Shown here piece after piece: positions 37,791 to 46,649 of a stretch of 64,000 nt of DNA. The position numbers and the translations under genes are program-made. The DNA is from Myxococcales bacterium (lineage in GTDB: Bacteria > Myxococcota_A > Polyangia > Polyangiales > Polyangiaceae), in the NCBI GenBank assembly GCA_016712525.1, contig JADJQX010000007.1, positions 1,364,001 to 1,428,000 of the forward strand. Reading direction: 5' to 3'. Position 1 is the first letter of the stretch. Every line of letters starts with the position of its first letter. The notes under the pieces are model-generated. The model was not told where the DNA came from and made no database searches. It saw only the letters and a list, made by a program, of their open reading frames with translations.

Positions 37791-39016
37791 GCGACGCGAT
37801 GCCTGGCCTCCGCAGGCGCTTCGGGGACTACGGCGGTCGCTACGTCGCAGAGACGCTCCACGAGGCCCTCGACGAGCTCGAGGCGGCGTTCGTGACCATC
37901 GTCCCTTCCGAGGCGTTCCGGACCGAGCTCGATCGGCTGCTGCGGACGTACGTCGGTCGCCCGACGCCGCTCTTCCGGGCCGACCGTCTCGCGCGCGCCA
38001 TCGATCCGAAAAACGAAACCATTTCAGCACTTTACCTCAAGCGAGAGGACCTCGCTCACACCGGCGCGCACAAAATCAACAACGCGATCGCGCAGGTGCT
38101 CCTCGCGCGCACGATGGGCAAGACGCGCATCATCGCGGAGACGGGCGCGGGCCAACATGGTGTCGCCACGGCCACCGCCGCGGCGCTCTTCGGTCTGCCG
38201 TGCGAGGTGTTCATGGGCGCCGAGGACATCGCGCGGCAGGCCCCGAACGTAGGCAGGATGAGGCTCCTCGGCGCCGCCGTGAGGCCCGTGACGTCGGGCT
38301 CGCGGACGCTGAAGGACGCGATGAACGAGGCGCTCCGCGACTGGGTGACACACGTACGGACCACCCACTACTGCGTCGGCAGCGCCGCGGGGCCTCACCC
38401 CTACCCCGAGCTCGTCGCGCAGTTCCAGACGGTCATCGGCGAAGAGGCGCGCGCGCAGATGCTCGAGGTCGAAGGCGCGCTCCCCGACGCGGCGATCGCG
38501 TGCGTCGGGGGCGGCTCGAACGCGATCGGGCTCTTTCGCGGCTTCCTCGCCGACCCGTCGGTCGCGCTCTACGGCGTCGAAGCCGCAGGGGCCGGGCTCG
38601 ACACGGAGCGGCACGCGGCCACGCTCACGCGCGGGCGCAAGGGCGTCCTCCACGGCGCGAAGACCCTCGTGCTCGCTGACGACGGCGGCCAGATCCTCGA
38701 GGCGCACAGCGTGAGCGCCGGCCTCGACTACCCGGGCGTCGGCCCGGAGCACGCGCACCTTCGGGACACGGGGCGCGCCACGTACCTGACCACGACCGAC
38801 GGCGAGGCGCTCGCCGAGACGCGTCGGCTCGCTCGGACCGAGGGCCTGCTCGTCGCCCTCGAGACCGCCCACGCGTTCGCTCGGGTCGAGGAGATCTCCC
38901 GACGCGAGGCGCGCACGCGAGGGAGACCCGTCACGCTCCTCGTGTGCCTCTCGGGGCGCGGCGACAAGGACCTCGCGACGACCCTGCCTGCCCTCGAAGC
39001 CGCGGAGACCCCATGA
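37787..39016 (+). CDS. trpB: Tryptophan synthase beta subunit
   Basis: 409 aa from the GTG at 37787 in a GTGA overlap with the upstream stop; an in-frame ATG at 37799 is an equal alternative (405 aa) and marks the family N-terminus. Catalyses indole plus serine to tryptophan with PLP. PLP Lys is in [15 protein letters not shown], followed by [11 protein letters not shown]; the phosphate-binding glycine loop is [10 protein letters not shown] and the C-terminal motif is CLSGRGDKD. It is followed directly by trpA. The other trp genes are not in the window, and I see no leader-peptide attenuator. Confidence 0.96.
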   Translation: MSDAMPGLRRRFGDYGGRYVAETLHEALDELEAAFVTIVPSEAFRTELDRLLRTYVGRPTPLFRADRLARAIDPKNETISALYLKREDLAHTGAHKINNAIAQVLLARTMGKTRIIAETGAGQHGVATATAAALFGLPCEVFMGAEDIARQAPNVGRMRLLGAAVRPVTSGSRTLKDAMNEALRDWVTHVRTTHYCVGSAAGPHPYPELVAQFQTVIGEEARAQMLEVEGALPDAAIACVGGGSNAIGLFRGFLADPSVALYGVEAAGAGLDTERHAATLTRGRKGVLHGAKTLVLADDGGQILEAHSVSAGLDYPGVGPEHAHLRDTGRATYLTTTDGEALAETRRLARTEGLLVALETAHAFARVEEISRREARTRGRPVTLLVCLSGRGDKDLATTLPALEAAETP

Positions 39017-39876
39017 GCACCGCTCGGATCGCGGGCGCCTTCGAGCGCCGACGCGCGGCGGGTCAAGGTGTGCTCGTCACCTACCTGTGCGCAGGTTTCC
39101 CAGATCTCGAGACGTCCGTCGCGGTCGCGCTCGCGTGCGTCGAAGGCGGCGCCGACGTGCTGGAGATCGGGTGTCCTTTCAGTGATCCCACCGCCGACGG
39201 CGAGGTCATCGCCCGAGCCTCGACCGCCGCTCTTCGCCGAGGCGGAGGCCTCTCGACCGCGCTCGAGGTAGCGGCTCGCGTGCGGGCCGTGAGCGACGTC
39301 CCGTTGGTGCTTTTCGGCTACTACAACCCCATCTTCGTCGCCGGGGAGCGCGAGACGGCACAGCGCGCGCTCGCCGCCGGCGTGGACGCGTTCCTCGTCG
39401 TCGATCTGCCGCCCGAAGAAGAGCAAGAGCTCGGCCCTGCGGCGAGCGAGCTCGGGCTCGGGGTGGTACCGCTCGTCGCGCCGACGACCCGCGAGTCACG
39501 CATCGCCCGCCTCGCCGGCGCGCGCCCCCTCCCGCCCTTCGTGTACTGCGTGTCGGTCACCGGGGTGACCGGGCGCGCCGCCGACGGCCTCGCCGTGGCC
39601 TCGCGCCGCGCGCGGGAGATCGGTGATCGCGTGGGCGCCCCGGCGGTGGTCGGGTTCGGGGTGACCGGCCCGTCGTCCGCGCGCGAGGCCGGCCTCCACG
39701 CCGATGGAGTCGTGGTCGGCAGCGCGCTCGTGCAGGTCGTCGAGGACGCCACCGCACGCGGGCTCTCCCCGTCCGAGACGGCGAAGCTCGTCAGGGAAGC
39801 CACCTCACCGCTCGCCCACGCCGTGCACACGCGAAACGAGCCCTCCGCCCCCCCTCCGTCCGCGCCACGAACGTAA
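39013..39876 (+). CDS. trpA: Tryptophan synthase alpha subunit
   Basis: 287 aa. Cleaves indole-3-glycerol phosphate to indole, which is channelled to TrpB. Catalytic Glu is in [15 protein letters not shown], and the Asp of the same motif completes the pair; FGYYNPIF and [10 protein letters not shown] are family blocks. The phosphate-binding [13 protein letters not shown] is intact. ATG overlaps the trpB stop by 4 bp. The C-terminus has a Pro/Arg extension of a dozen residues. Confidence 0.96.
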   Translation: MSTARIAGAFERRRAAGQGVLVTYLCAGFPDLETSVAVALACVEGGADVLEIGCPFSDPTADGEVIARASTAALRRGGGLSTALEVAARVRAVSDVPLVLFGYYNPIFVAGERETAQRALAAGVDAFLVVDLPPEEEQELGPAASELGLGVVPLVAPTTRESRIARLAGARPLPPFVYCVSVTGVTGRAADGLAVASRRAREIGDRVGAPAVVGFGVTGPSSAREAGLHADGVVVGSALVQVVEDATARGLSPSETAKLVREATSPLAHAVHTRNEPSAPPPSAPRT

Positions 39877-39893
39877 GCTCACGAAAGCCCGCG

Positions 39894-40586
39894 ATGCTCC
39901 TCCTCTGCATTTCCGACGTCCACGGCAACCTCGACGCCCTCCGGGCCGTGCTCGCGACCGCCGAGAAGCGAAGCTTCCACAAGCTGCTCGTGGCCGGCGA
40001 TCTCGTGTTCCCGGGGCCCACCGCCGAGTACGTCCCGGGCACCGCCCTCGAGACGTGGAGGCGCCTCCTCGCGGCGAACGCCATCCTCGTGCAAGGGGTG
40101 ACCGACCGGGCGCTCGTCACGCTCGACGCGTCGGCGGTCGTGGCCAAGACGGACCACGAGAAGGCGATGCTCTCGCGGGTCCTCGACGTCCGCCGCGAGC
40201 TCGGGGATCTCGTGCTCGAGCGGATGCGGCGCCTCCCCACCCACCAGCGTGTCCCCCTCGAGGATGGCGGTGAGCTCGTGCTCGTTCATGGCTCGCCGGC
40301 CGATCCAGGTGAAGCCATCACCCACGATCTCGACGACGAAGAGGTCAGCGCGCTCATGGGCACGGACCCGGCCGACGTCGTCGTGTGCGGAATGAGCCAC
40401 GTTCCCTTCACGCGAGAGCTGGGCGACCTCAAGATCGTGAACGTCGGGAGCGTGGGCGAGGCCCCCGATGGCGCCGCCGACCTCCCGAACGGCAAGAAGC
40501 GCCCGAGGGTCGCACACGCCGCCTGGATCGAGACCACTCCTGCCGGGCTCGCCATCGAGCACATCGCCGTCCCCCTCGACGGGTGA
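39894..40586 (+). CDS. Metallophosphoesterase family protein (YfcE/DHG-type)
   Basis: 230 aa calcineurin-like phosphoesterase. Metal motifs: DxH in CISDVHGNLDAL, GD in LVAGDLVFPG, a third site at QGVTDRAL where the usual GNHD/GNCD reads GVTD, then VHGSP and a final GMSHVPF instead of GHTH. The exchanged residues (GN to GV, GHTH to GMSH) may change metal affinity or activity. It lies 17 bp after trpA and is probably co-transcribed. The substrate is unknown; relatives act on cyclic nucleotides or nucleotides. Confidence 0.85.
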   Translation: MLLLCISDVHGNLDALRAVLATAEKRSFHKLLVAGDLVFPGPTAEYVPGTALETWRRLLAANAILVQGVTDRALVTLDASAVVAKTDHEKAMLSRVLDVRRELGDLVLERMRRLPTHQRVPLEDGGELVLVHGSPADPGEAITHDLDDEEVSALMGTDPADVVVCGMSHVPFTRELGDLKIVNVGSVGEAPDGAADLPNGKKRPRVAHAAWIETTPAGLAIEHIAVPLDG

Positions 40587-40598
40587 CGATCGAGGCGC

Positions 40599-41492
40599 TC
40601 ACCCCGTGGGCGGGGCGAACGTACAGGTGCCCGCGAGGGGCCGAACCGTCGCCGTAAAACCCAAAGGAATCGGCATATTACGCCGACCATGACCGAACGG
40701 TGCCCCAGCGAGGACGGGCACCCCAAGGCAGGCCGTTCGCTCGCGTAGGACGGCCTCCGCCGTGACGCCATCGGGGCCGGGGGTGCAGTCCGTCAGGTCG
40801 CCGAGCACGATGGCCGACACGCGACCGAGGTGCCCTGCGCGAGCGAGCGAGGTGAGCATGCGGTCGAGGCGGTAGGGCCGCTCGGTCACGTCCTCGAGGA
40901 CGAGCACGCCCCCTTCGGGCACCACGAGGGCGCCTGCGGCCGACTGGCACTCGACCAGGGTCAGATTTCCACCGACCACGACTCCGGTCGCGGCCGGCCC
41001 GTCGTGCACGACCTCGAGGTCTCGAAGGACGGGTCCCTCGTGGTGCTCGAGGATCCGGACGAGGGCCAGGCGCTCGCGCGGCGTCGTGCGCGAGAGCCCC
41101 GTGACGTTCGCCGCGTGCACGCTGGCGATCCCCCTCGCCTGGGCCTCGAGGTGGAGGGCCGTCACGTCGGAGAAGCCCACGATCCACCGGGGGCGCGTGA
41201 CGAACGCGTCCCAAGGGAGCCGATCGACGATTCGGGTGATCCCGTAGCCGCCGCGGGCGCACACGATGGCCTCGATGCCGTCGGCGGTCATGGCCCACGC
41301 GAGCTCCTCGGCGCGACGGGCGTCCGAGCCAGCGAGGTAGCCCTCTCGCGAGAAGGCCCCGGAGCGCATCGTCACCGTGTACCGATCGGCGAGGACGGCG
41401 AGACCGCGCACGAGCTCCTCTCGCGGGAAGCCGCTCGCGGGCGCGACGACGGCGACGCGACTCTTCGGGCGTAGGGCGGGCGGAGCTCGCAT
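40599..41492 (-). CDS. LD-carboxypeptidase (MccF/LdcA, peptidase S66)
   Basis: 297 aa. S66 serine peptidases remove the terminal D-Ala from murein tetrapeptides (LdcA) or cleave microcin C (MccF). Visible motifs: VAVVAPASGF at the N-terminus, CARGGYGITRIVDRL, the nucleophile Ser in VGFSDVTALH, VEGG-like VVVGGNLTLVECQ, GVLVLEDVTERPYRLDRML with the catalytic Glu, and the catalytic His near the C-terminus in GAPFGHGRRN. Start ATG at 41492, after which the family N-terminus begins directly. Convergent with the phosphoesterase gene (12 bp apart). Confidence 0.92.
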   Translation of the reverse strand: MRAPPALRPKSRVAVVAPASGFPREELVRGLAVLADRYTVTMRSGAFSREGYLAGSDARRAEELAWAMTADGIEAIVCARGGYGITRIVDRLPWDAFVTRPRWIVGFSDVTALHLEAQARGIASVHAANVTGLSRTTPRERLALVRILEHHEGPVLRDLEVVHDGPAATGVVVGGNLTLVECQSAAGALVVPEGGVLVLEDVTERPYRLDRMLTSLARAGHLGRVSAIVLGDLTDCTPGPDGVTAEAVLRERTACLGVPVLAGAPFGHGRRNMPIPLGFTATVRPLAGTCTFAPPTG

Positions 41493-41584
41493 CCGCCGCA
41501 CTTTTGCACGTATTTCGCCTCTCGGAGCAAGACGAAGCGCGCCGGGGGTCCACGAGCGGGCGGGCCTCGTGTAGCCTAGGGACC

Positions 41585-42505
41585 GTGGAACGTTCGCTCG
41601 CTCGCCTCGGGGGAAAGCTCTTCGGCGTCGCCCCACTCGCTCGAAAGCTCGTGTCGGACGCGGCCTCCGCGCTCGACGATTTCATGACCGCGCGGCTCGG
41701 CGAGGAGTTCAACGAGCGCCTCGCGCGTGTGCCCGTGAGCCTCATGTCGTCGGGCGTCGACCCCTTCGGGATGGACCCGGAGTGGACGAAGTACGCGCTC
41801 GCCTCGGTCGCGCTCCTGCATCGCCACTACTTCCGCACGGACGTCGTAGGGACCGAGAACATTCCCCCTGGGCGATGCCTGCTCATCGCGAACCACTCCG
41901 GGCAAATTCCCATCGACGGCGCGCTCATCGGGGCCTCGCTCTTCATGGACGCCGAGCCACCGCGCTTCATGCGCGCCATGGTCGAGAAGTGGTCGCAGAC
42001 CCTGCCCTTCGTGTCGGTGTTCTTCTCGCGCGTCGGCCAGGTGGTCGGCGTCCCGGAGAACGCGAAGCGGCTGCTCGAGCGCGACGAGGTCTTGCTCGTG
42101 TTCCCCGAAGGCGCCAAGGGCATCTCGAAGACGTACGACCAACGCTACAAGCTCGCCGACTTCGGCCTCGGTTTCATGCGCCTCGCCCTCGAGACCGGCA
42201 CGCCCATCGTGCCCGTGAGCGTGGTCGGAGGCGAAGAGCAGTACGTGAACGTGAAGAACGTCGACACGCTCGCGCGGCTCCTCCGCATGCCGTCGTTCCC
42301 GATCATCCCTCAGCTGCTCCTGCCGGGCGGAGCGCTCCCTTTGCCGACGAAGTACCGCATCACGTTCGGCGAGCCGATGTTCTTCGAGGGGGATCCCGAC
42401 GATGACGACGCCGTGATCGACGAGAAGGTGCAGCTCGTCCGGGACACGGTCCAGGCCATGGTGACCCGGGGCGTCCGTCAGCGAAAGAGCGTATTTTTCG
42501 GATGA
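41585..42505 (+). CDS. Lysophospholipid/glycerolipid acyltransferase (Rv0502-like)
   Basis: 306 aa, GTG start. PlsC-superfamily acyltransferase of the subtype in which the acceptor motif reads NHSGQIPIDGALIG (HX6D) rather than HX4D, and the second block is FPEGAKGISKTYDQRYKL. This form is known from the mycobacterial Rv0502 group. The later PIVPVSVVGGEEQY and ITFGEPMFFE blocks complete the fold. The next gene, an SDR that overlaps by 4 bp, is the same partner that Rv0502 has in mycobacteria (Rv0501, GalE2). The acyl acceptor is unknown. No TM helix is clear, so the enzyme is probably peripheral. Confidence 0.88.
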   Translation: MERSLARLGGKLFGVAPLARKLVSDAASALDDFMTARLGEEFNERLARVPVSLMSSGVDPFGMDPEWTKYALASVALLHRHYFRTDVVGTENIPPGRCLLIANHSGQIPIDGALIGASLFMDAEPPRFMRAMVEKWSQTLPFVSVFFSRVGQVVGVPENAKRLLERDEVLLVFPEGAKGISKTYDQRYKLADFGLGFMRLALETGTPIVPVSVVGGEEQYVNVKNVDTLARLLRMPSFPIIPQLLLPGGALPLPTKYRITFGEPMFFEGDPDDDDAVIDEKVQLVRDTVQAMVTRGVRQRKSVFFG

Positions 42506-43500
42506 GCGGCACCATCGGAGAGCCCGAACTCGAGATCGCCATCGACGAGCCTCACGAGTCGCTCCCGCGCGGCGAGGGCACGGTGCTCGTCACGGGGGCG
42601 TGTGGTCGCCTCGGAAAGAGCCTCGTGCGGGCGCTCCACCGCGACCGTCGGGTCATCGCCGTGGACCGCCGTCCGTTCCCCGATCGCCCCAAGGACGTCG
42701 AGCACGCGCAGGTCGACATCCGACGAAAGAAGCTCAAGGACGTCTTTCGTTCCGGTCACGTCGAAGCGGTGGTCCACCTCGGCGTCATGCACGACCCCCG
42801 CGCCTCCGACGCCGATCACCACTCGTGGAACGTGGCCGGCTTCCAGAAGCTCCTCGAGTACGCGGTGCAGTTCCGCGTGCCGAAGGTGGTCGTGCTCTCG
42901 AGCGCCAACGTGTACGGCCCTCAGCCCGACAACGCGCAGTTTCTCCCCGAGGACGCGCCGCTCCTCGGGGGAGCCCGGTTCAGCGAGATCCGCGACCTCA
43001 TCGAGGTCGACATGCTCGCCCAGGGCTTCTTCTGGCGTCACCCTTCGACCGAGACCGTCATCCTCCGCCCCGTGCACATCCTCGGTCAGGTGCGGAACGC
43101 GGCGTCGAACTTCCTGCGGCTGCCGACGATTCCGACGCTCATGGGGTTCGACCCGATGGTGCAGGTCATCCACGAGTCGGACGTCGTCCACGCGGTCACG
43201 TGCGCCCTTGCGCCGGGCATGCGCGGCATCTTCAACGTGGCCGGCGAGGAGCCGCTCCCGCTGTCGCGTGTCGTGCGGACACTCGGAAAAACGAGCTTGC
43301 CCGTCCCCTACACGCTCGGAAAGGCCGTGCTCCGGCGACTCTTCGCCCTCCGGCTCTCGAGCTTCCCGACTCCCGAGCTCGACCATATTCGGTACGTCTG
43401 CATGGTCGACGACACCCACGCGCGGACGCGGCTCGGCTTCCGCCCGAGGGTCTCGATCGAGGACACGATACGTTCCGTCGACGCCGACCGCTTCCGCTGA
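42502..43500 (+). CDS. SDR-type NAD-dependent epimerase/dehydratase with altered catalytic motif
   Basis: 332 aa; ATGA overlap with the acyltransferase. Rossmann dinucleotide motif TGACGRLGKSLV at ~35. The region where extended SDRs carry YxxxK reads FSEIRDLIE (Phe for Tyr, Arg for Lys). The serine position is present in VVVLSSANVYGP. Downstream GFDPMVQVIHESDVV and IFNVAGEEPLPLS fit an NDP-sugar epimerase-like fold. With Tyr and Lys gone, classic epimerase chemistry is unlikely; it may be a nucleotide-binding partner of the acyltransferase. The pairing resembles mycobacterial Rv0501-Rv0502. Confidence 0.85.
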   Translation: MSGTIGEPELEIAIDEPHESLPRGEGTVLVTGACGRLGKSLVRALHRDRRVIAVDRRPFPDRPKDVEHAQVDIRRKKLKDVFRSGHVEAVVHLGVMHDPRASDADHHSWNVAGFQKLLEYAVQFRVPKVVVLSSANVYGPQPDNAQFLPEDAPLLGGARFSEIRDLIEVDMLAQGFFWRHPSTETVILRPVHILGQVRNAASNFLRLPTIPTLMGFDPMVQVIHESDVVHAVTCALAPGMRGIFNVAGEEPLPLSRVVRTLGKTSLPVPYTLGKAVLRRLFALRLSSFPTPELDHIRYVCMVDDTHARTRLGFRPRVSIEDTIRSVDADRFR

Positions 43501-43589
43501 GGCGCCCGCCCTTTCGAGAGCCGAGACCATGCGCCGACGAGGCGACGTTGAGCCCCCCACGGGGGGAAAAGCTGCTAGTCTCGTGCTTC

Positions 43590-44375
43590 ATGCGTTCTCG
43601 CCACCTTGCGGCAAGCCTCCTCTTCCTCGCGTCCTGCTCCGGGGGCACGGGAGATCCGCCGAGCGTCAAGGTGCTCGGGCCGCCGGTCGGTGACGGCAAG
43701 CGCATTCGCGAGGTCGCGAACCCGGACATCAAAGACCGCCCGGGGCCGGGCTCCGAGGTGACGGTCACGGGCGTCACGGTGGTCGCCGTCGACAACTTCG
43801 ACGAGACCAAGAACGGTCGGAGCCGAGGCACGATCTACGTCCAAGACCTCGGCTCGACCGAGCCCTACTCGGGGATCGGGCTCTTTGCTCCCGCCTTCGT
43901 CCCGGGCGATCTCCGCGTGGCGGCCGGCGACGTGCTCGACCTTCGTGGCGAGTACCAAGAGAACAAGAACATCGGCACCGCCATCTTCCCCGAGGGCCAG
44001 GTCCTGCCTCAGCTCGCGCGGCCCGTCGCGCAGTTCCGCTACGACTTCACCCCGCCGCCCCCGGTCGAGATCGACGTCAAGGATCTCCTCGACTACTCGA
44101 AGGGTCGGCGGTGGATCGGCATGCTCGTGAAGGTGAAGGACGTCACCCTCGACGGTCGCCTCAGCGAGAACAACGGGCGCGTCACCGGGTTCCTCACCGC
44201 GAAGGGCACCGCAGCCGACGATCGAAACCGGCCGACGGTCACGAACGAGCTCTACGATCTCAAGGCCGGCGACGCCGCCGAGAACCAGCAGTTCGCGTCG
44301 ATCACGGGCGTCGTCACCTACTTCTTCAACCTGCACGTGGCCCCGCGCTCCGCGGCCGACGTGGTCAAAAAGTAA
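43590..44375 (+). CDS. Lipoprotein with OB-fold-like repeats, hypothetical
   Basis: 261 aa. Start ATG 43590 is followed by a lipoprotein signal with lipobox FLASC at ~16. The mature chain seems to have two similar beta-rich halves: VTVTGVTVVAVDNF followed by GTIYVQDLG, and GMLVKVKDVTLDGR followed by TGFLTAKG. Strand, short loop, strand with embedded Gly is the look of OB-fold/DUF5689 secreted modules. No catalytic motif. It is 15 bp upstream of the next lipoprotein gene; both are on the same strand and may be one transcript. Confidence 0.7.
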   Translation: MRSRHLAASLLFLASCSGGTGDPPSVKVLGPPVGDGKRIREVANPDIKDRPGPGSEVTVTGVTVVAVDNFDETKNGRSRGTIYVQDLGSTEPYSGIGLFAPAFVPGDLRVAAGDVLDLRGEYQENKNIGTAIFPEGQVLPQLARPVAQFRYDFTPPPPVEIDVKDLLDYSKGRRWIGMLVKVKDVTLDGRLSENNGRVTGFLTAKGTAADDRNRPTVTNELYDLKAGDAAENQQFASITGVVTYFFNLHVAPRSAADVVKK

Positions 44376-44390
44376 CGTAAATCCAATGGG

Positions 44391-46649
44391 TTGGCGCTGA
44401 AGGCAGCAGCTCGTCGAGGGCGCGCGCTCGGGCTCGCGGCGGCGCTCGGCCTCGCGGCCTGTGGACCTCCGCCCGAGAGGACTTCGGCCCCGAGCGCGGG
44501 GCATTCCGTGGCGCGTGTCGTGCGCCCCGAAGGTGCTCCCGCGCTGGGTGTGGCTCCGCCGGGTGGTCTTTCGTCCGTGGTCGCCGTGCTCTCCGCGGCG
44601 GGGCCCGAAGAGTCGGCGGGGCTCGGCGCGTACCTCGAGGCACGCCTCGCGAAGGGCGGTCTCGCCGGGAAGGTCGTCGTGCGGCCTCGGTTCGACACCG
44701 TCGACATCGAGCTCACGCCAAAAGACGTACGGGCCGACATCCCTGCCCTCCTCGTCGTTCTCCGCGAGAGGGTGTCGGACGCACATGCGGACGCGCTCGA
44801 GGCGGCGCGTCGTCGTGTCGCTTCTCTGCCCGCAAGCCCGGCCGGAGAGACCCACGCACGCTGCCGCGGCGAGGCCGTACGTCCGTCCGCACGGGGAGCG
44901 CTCGGGAAAGCCTCCGACGCGAACGACGGCGCCGCGTTCGCCCGTGCCCTCGAATCGGTCAGGGACGCGGCCGTCGCGCAAGGTCCCCTCTCGATGGGCG
45001 TCGCGGGCCCCCGGGAAACCGCGGAGCTCGTGGAGCGTGCGCTCGTAGGCGCGGGGCCTTGGGCACGGCACGAGCGGCCCGTGCAGGGCATGGGGCCATC
45101 ATTTCCCGCGATGGCGCAGGGTCCAGCGCCGCGCGAGCTCCATCTGTCGGTGGAGGCTCCGCTCGGGGCGCGCACCGAAAACGCGGCACGGGCGCTGCAA
45201 AAAACGGACGGCGCGCTCGCCAGCGTCGTGGGCCGCGAGGGCGGCGTCGTGGCGCGTGTCTCGGCGACGCCTACGTCGGGAGGCTCGTGCCTCGGGGTGG
45301 TGATCACGCTCCCGGAGGGGCGGCCGTTCGCCCCGAGGCTCGTAGCCCTCACCGAGAACGCTGAGCGGGCCATCGGGAGCGCCCTCGCCGTGGCCGATGG
45401 ACGCTTCGTCGACGGCACCGCGCCGGCCGCGCGCGCGCTCGACGCTGCCTACCTGGCCTTGAGCCCCGCGAACGCCGAGCACAGGACGACACGGACGGTC
45501 CTCGCGGGCGCCGAGCTCGAGCCCCGCGCGGTGCCCACGAGCGCTTCGCGAACGGGCGGAGGTGCGGGCGAGCCCCGCGTCACCGTGAGCGTCGCGCCCG
45601 CGGACGCCGACGCCCCCTGGATCGCGATCGTGGCCCCGTGCGCGGCGCTCGACGAGACCTCTCGCGACGCGGGGCTCGCGGCCCTCGCGATGACGAGCGC
45701 GGCGAGGCGAGCGCCCGACGTCCTGTCCCCCATCGTCACGTCGCGAGGGATAGGGCTCCTCGCTCGCGCGCCGAGGAGAGAGGGCGAGACCTCGCGCGCT
45801 CACGTGACGAGGCTCCTCGAGACCGCGGCGTCGGCGCTCTCGATGCCGGCCGACGCCGCGACACGCCGCGCGGAGCGGGCGCGGAGCCTCGCTGCCGCAA
45901 CGAAGGATCGGGAGCGCCTCCTCGGCACCCTGGCCGAGATCGTCGCCCCGGGTCGGACGTCGATGCTCTCCCCTCGAGGATCCCTCCGGTCGCTCGGCGA
46001 AGTGACCGACGAGGCGCTCGTGGCGCGTCACGTCGCGCTCGCCGAGGGCCCGCTCGTCGTCCACGTGCGAGCAGGAGAGCCCCGCGGAGAGCTCGAGGCG
46101 CTCGCGATGGACGTGGCGGACCGTTTCGCGCTCGGAGGCGGTGGTGCGTGCCGCGCCTTCGAGCCCAAGATCCCACCTTCGGTTCGCACCGAGGTGCGCG
46201 CCATCGCACCGCGCGGAGGCGATGACTACGTCGCGCTCGCCTTCGTCGACCGCGCACCGCGCCCCCTCGCGACCCTCCACGCGGTCGCGCGGCTCGCGTC
46301 GCACCGTGACGCTCTCGGTCCGGAGCTCGTGGCCAAGACGCGCGACCTGCGGGCAGAGGTCGCGCCGCTCGGGGCGGGAGCCGTGCTCGTCGTCCACTTC
46401 TCGACAGCCCGAGAATCGTCCAATGAAATCATAAACTTACTACGCAAACAGCTCGCACGGCTCGGCGACGCCGCGCCCGAAGCCGTGATCCGCGCGGCGC
46501 TCGACGCAGGCGCCGCGACCCGTGAGGTGACTCCCCCATGGCTGGAGGTGAAACCGTCGGCCGCCCCACCGCGCATCGACGACGTTCGTGCCACCGCGCG
46601 CGACGTGTTCCCCTCTGGAGGAATCGTCGCCGTCCTCGGGGCCCCGTGA
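44391..46649 (+). CDS. Lipoprotein, possible degenerate M16 (insulinase-like) protein
   Basis: 752 aa from a TTG start, the only in-frame start that gives a signal peptide; lipobox GLAAC at ~24. It is rich in Ala/Arg/Glu with repeated alpha/beta blocks: LSSVVAVLSAAGPEESAGLGAYLEARL and VVVRPRFDTVDIELTPKDVRADIPALL near the start, and VALAFVDRAPRPLATLHAVARL near the end. This alternation, and the total length, resemble M16 peptidase halves, but no HxxEH is present, so if related it is catalytically dead. One short stretch near 46415-46445 is A/T-rich. The stop overlaps the GTG of the PLD gene by 4 bp. Confidence 0.65.
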   Translation: MALKAAARRGRALGLAAALGLAACGPPPERTSAPSAGHSVARVVRPEGAPALGVAPPGGLSSVVAVLSAAGPEESAGLGAYLEARLAKGGLAGKVVVRPRFDTVDIELTPKDVRADIPALLVVLRERVSDAHADALEAARRRVASLPASPAGETHARCRGEAVRPSARGALGKASDANDGAAFARALESVRDAAVAQGPLSMGVAGPRETAELVERALVGAGPWARHERPVQGMGPSFPAMAQGPAPRELHLSVEAPLGARTENAARALQKTDGALASVVGREGGVVARVSATPTSGGSCLGVVITLPEGRPFAPRLVALTENAERAIGSALAVADGRFVDGTAPAARALDAAYLALSPANAEHRTTRTVLAGAELEPRAVPTSASRTGGGAGEPRVTVSVAPADADAPWIAIVAPCAALDETSRDAGLAALAMTSAARRAPDVLSPIVTSRGIGLLARAPRREGETSRAHVTRLLETAASALSMPADAATRRAERARSLAAATKDRERLLGTLAEIVAPGRTSMLSPRGSLRSLGEVTDEALVARHVALAEGPLVVHVRAGEPRGELEALAMDVADRFALGGGGACRAFEPKIPPSVRTEVRAIAPRGGDDYVALAFVDRAPRPLATLHAVARLASHRDALGPELVAKTRDLRAEVAPLGAGAVLVVHFSTARESSNEIINLLRKQLARLGDAAPEAVIRAALDAGAATREVTPPWLEVKPSAAPPRIDDVRATARDVFPSGGIVAVLGAP

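Noticed and set aside
37787..37801. trp leader peptide or attenuator
   Set aside because: The trpB start overlaps the preceding coding region, which leaves no leader space.
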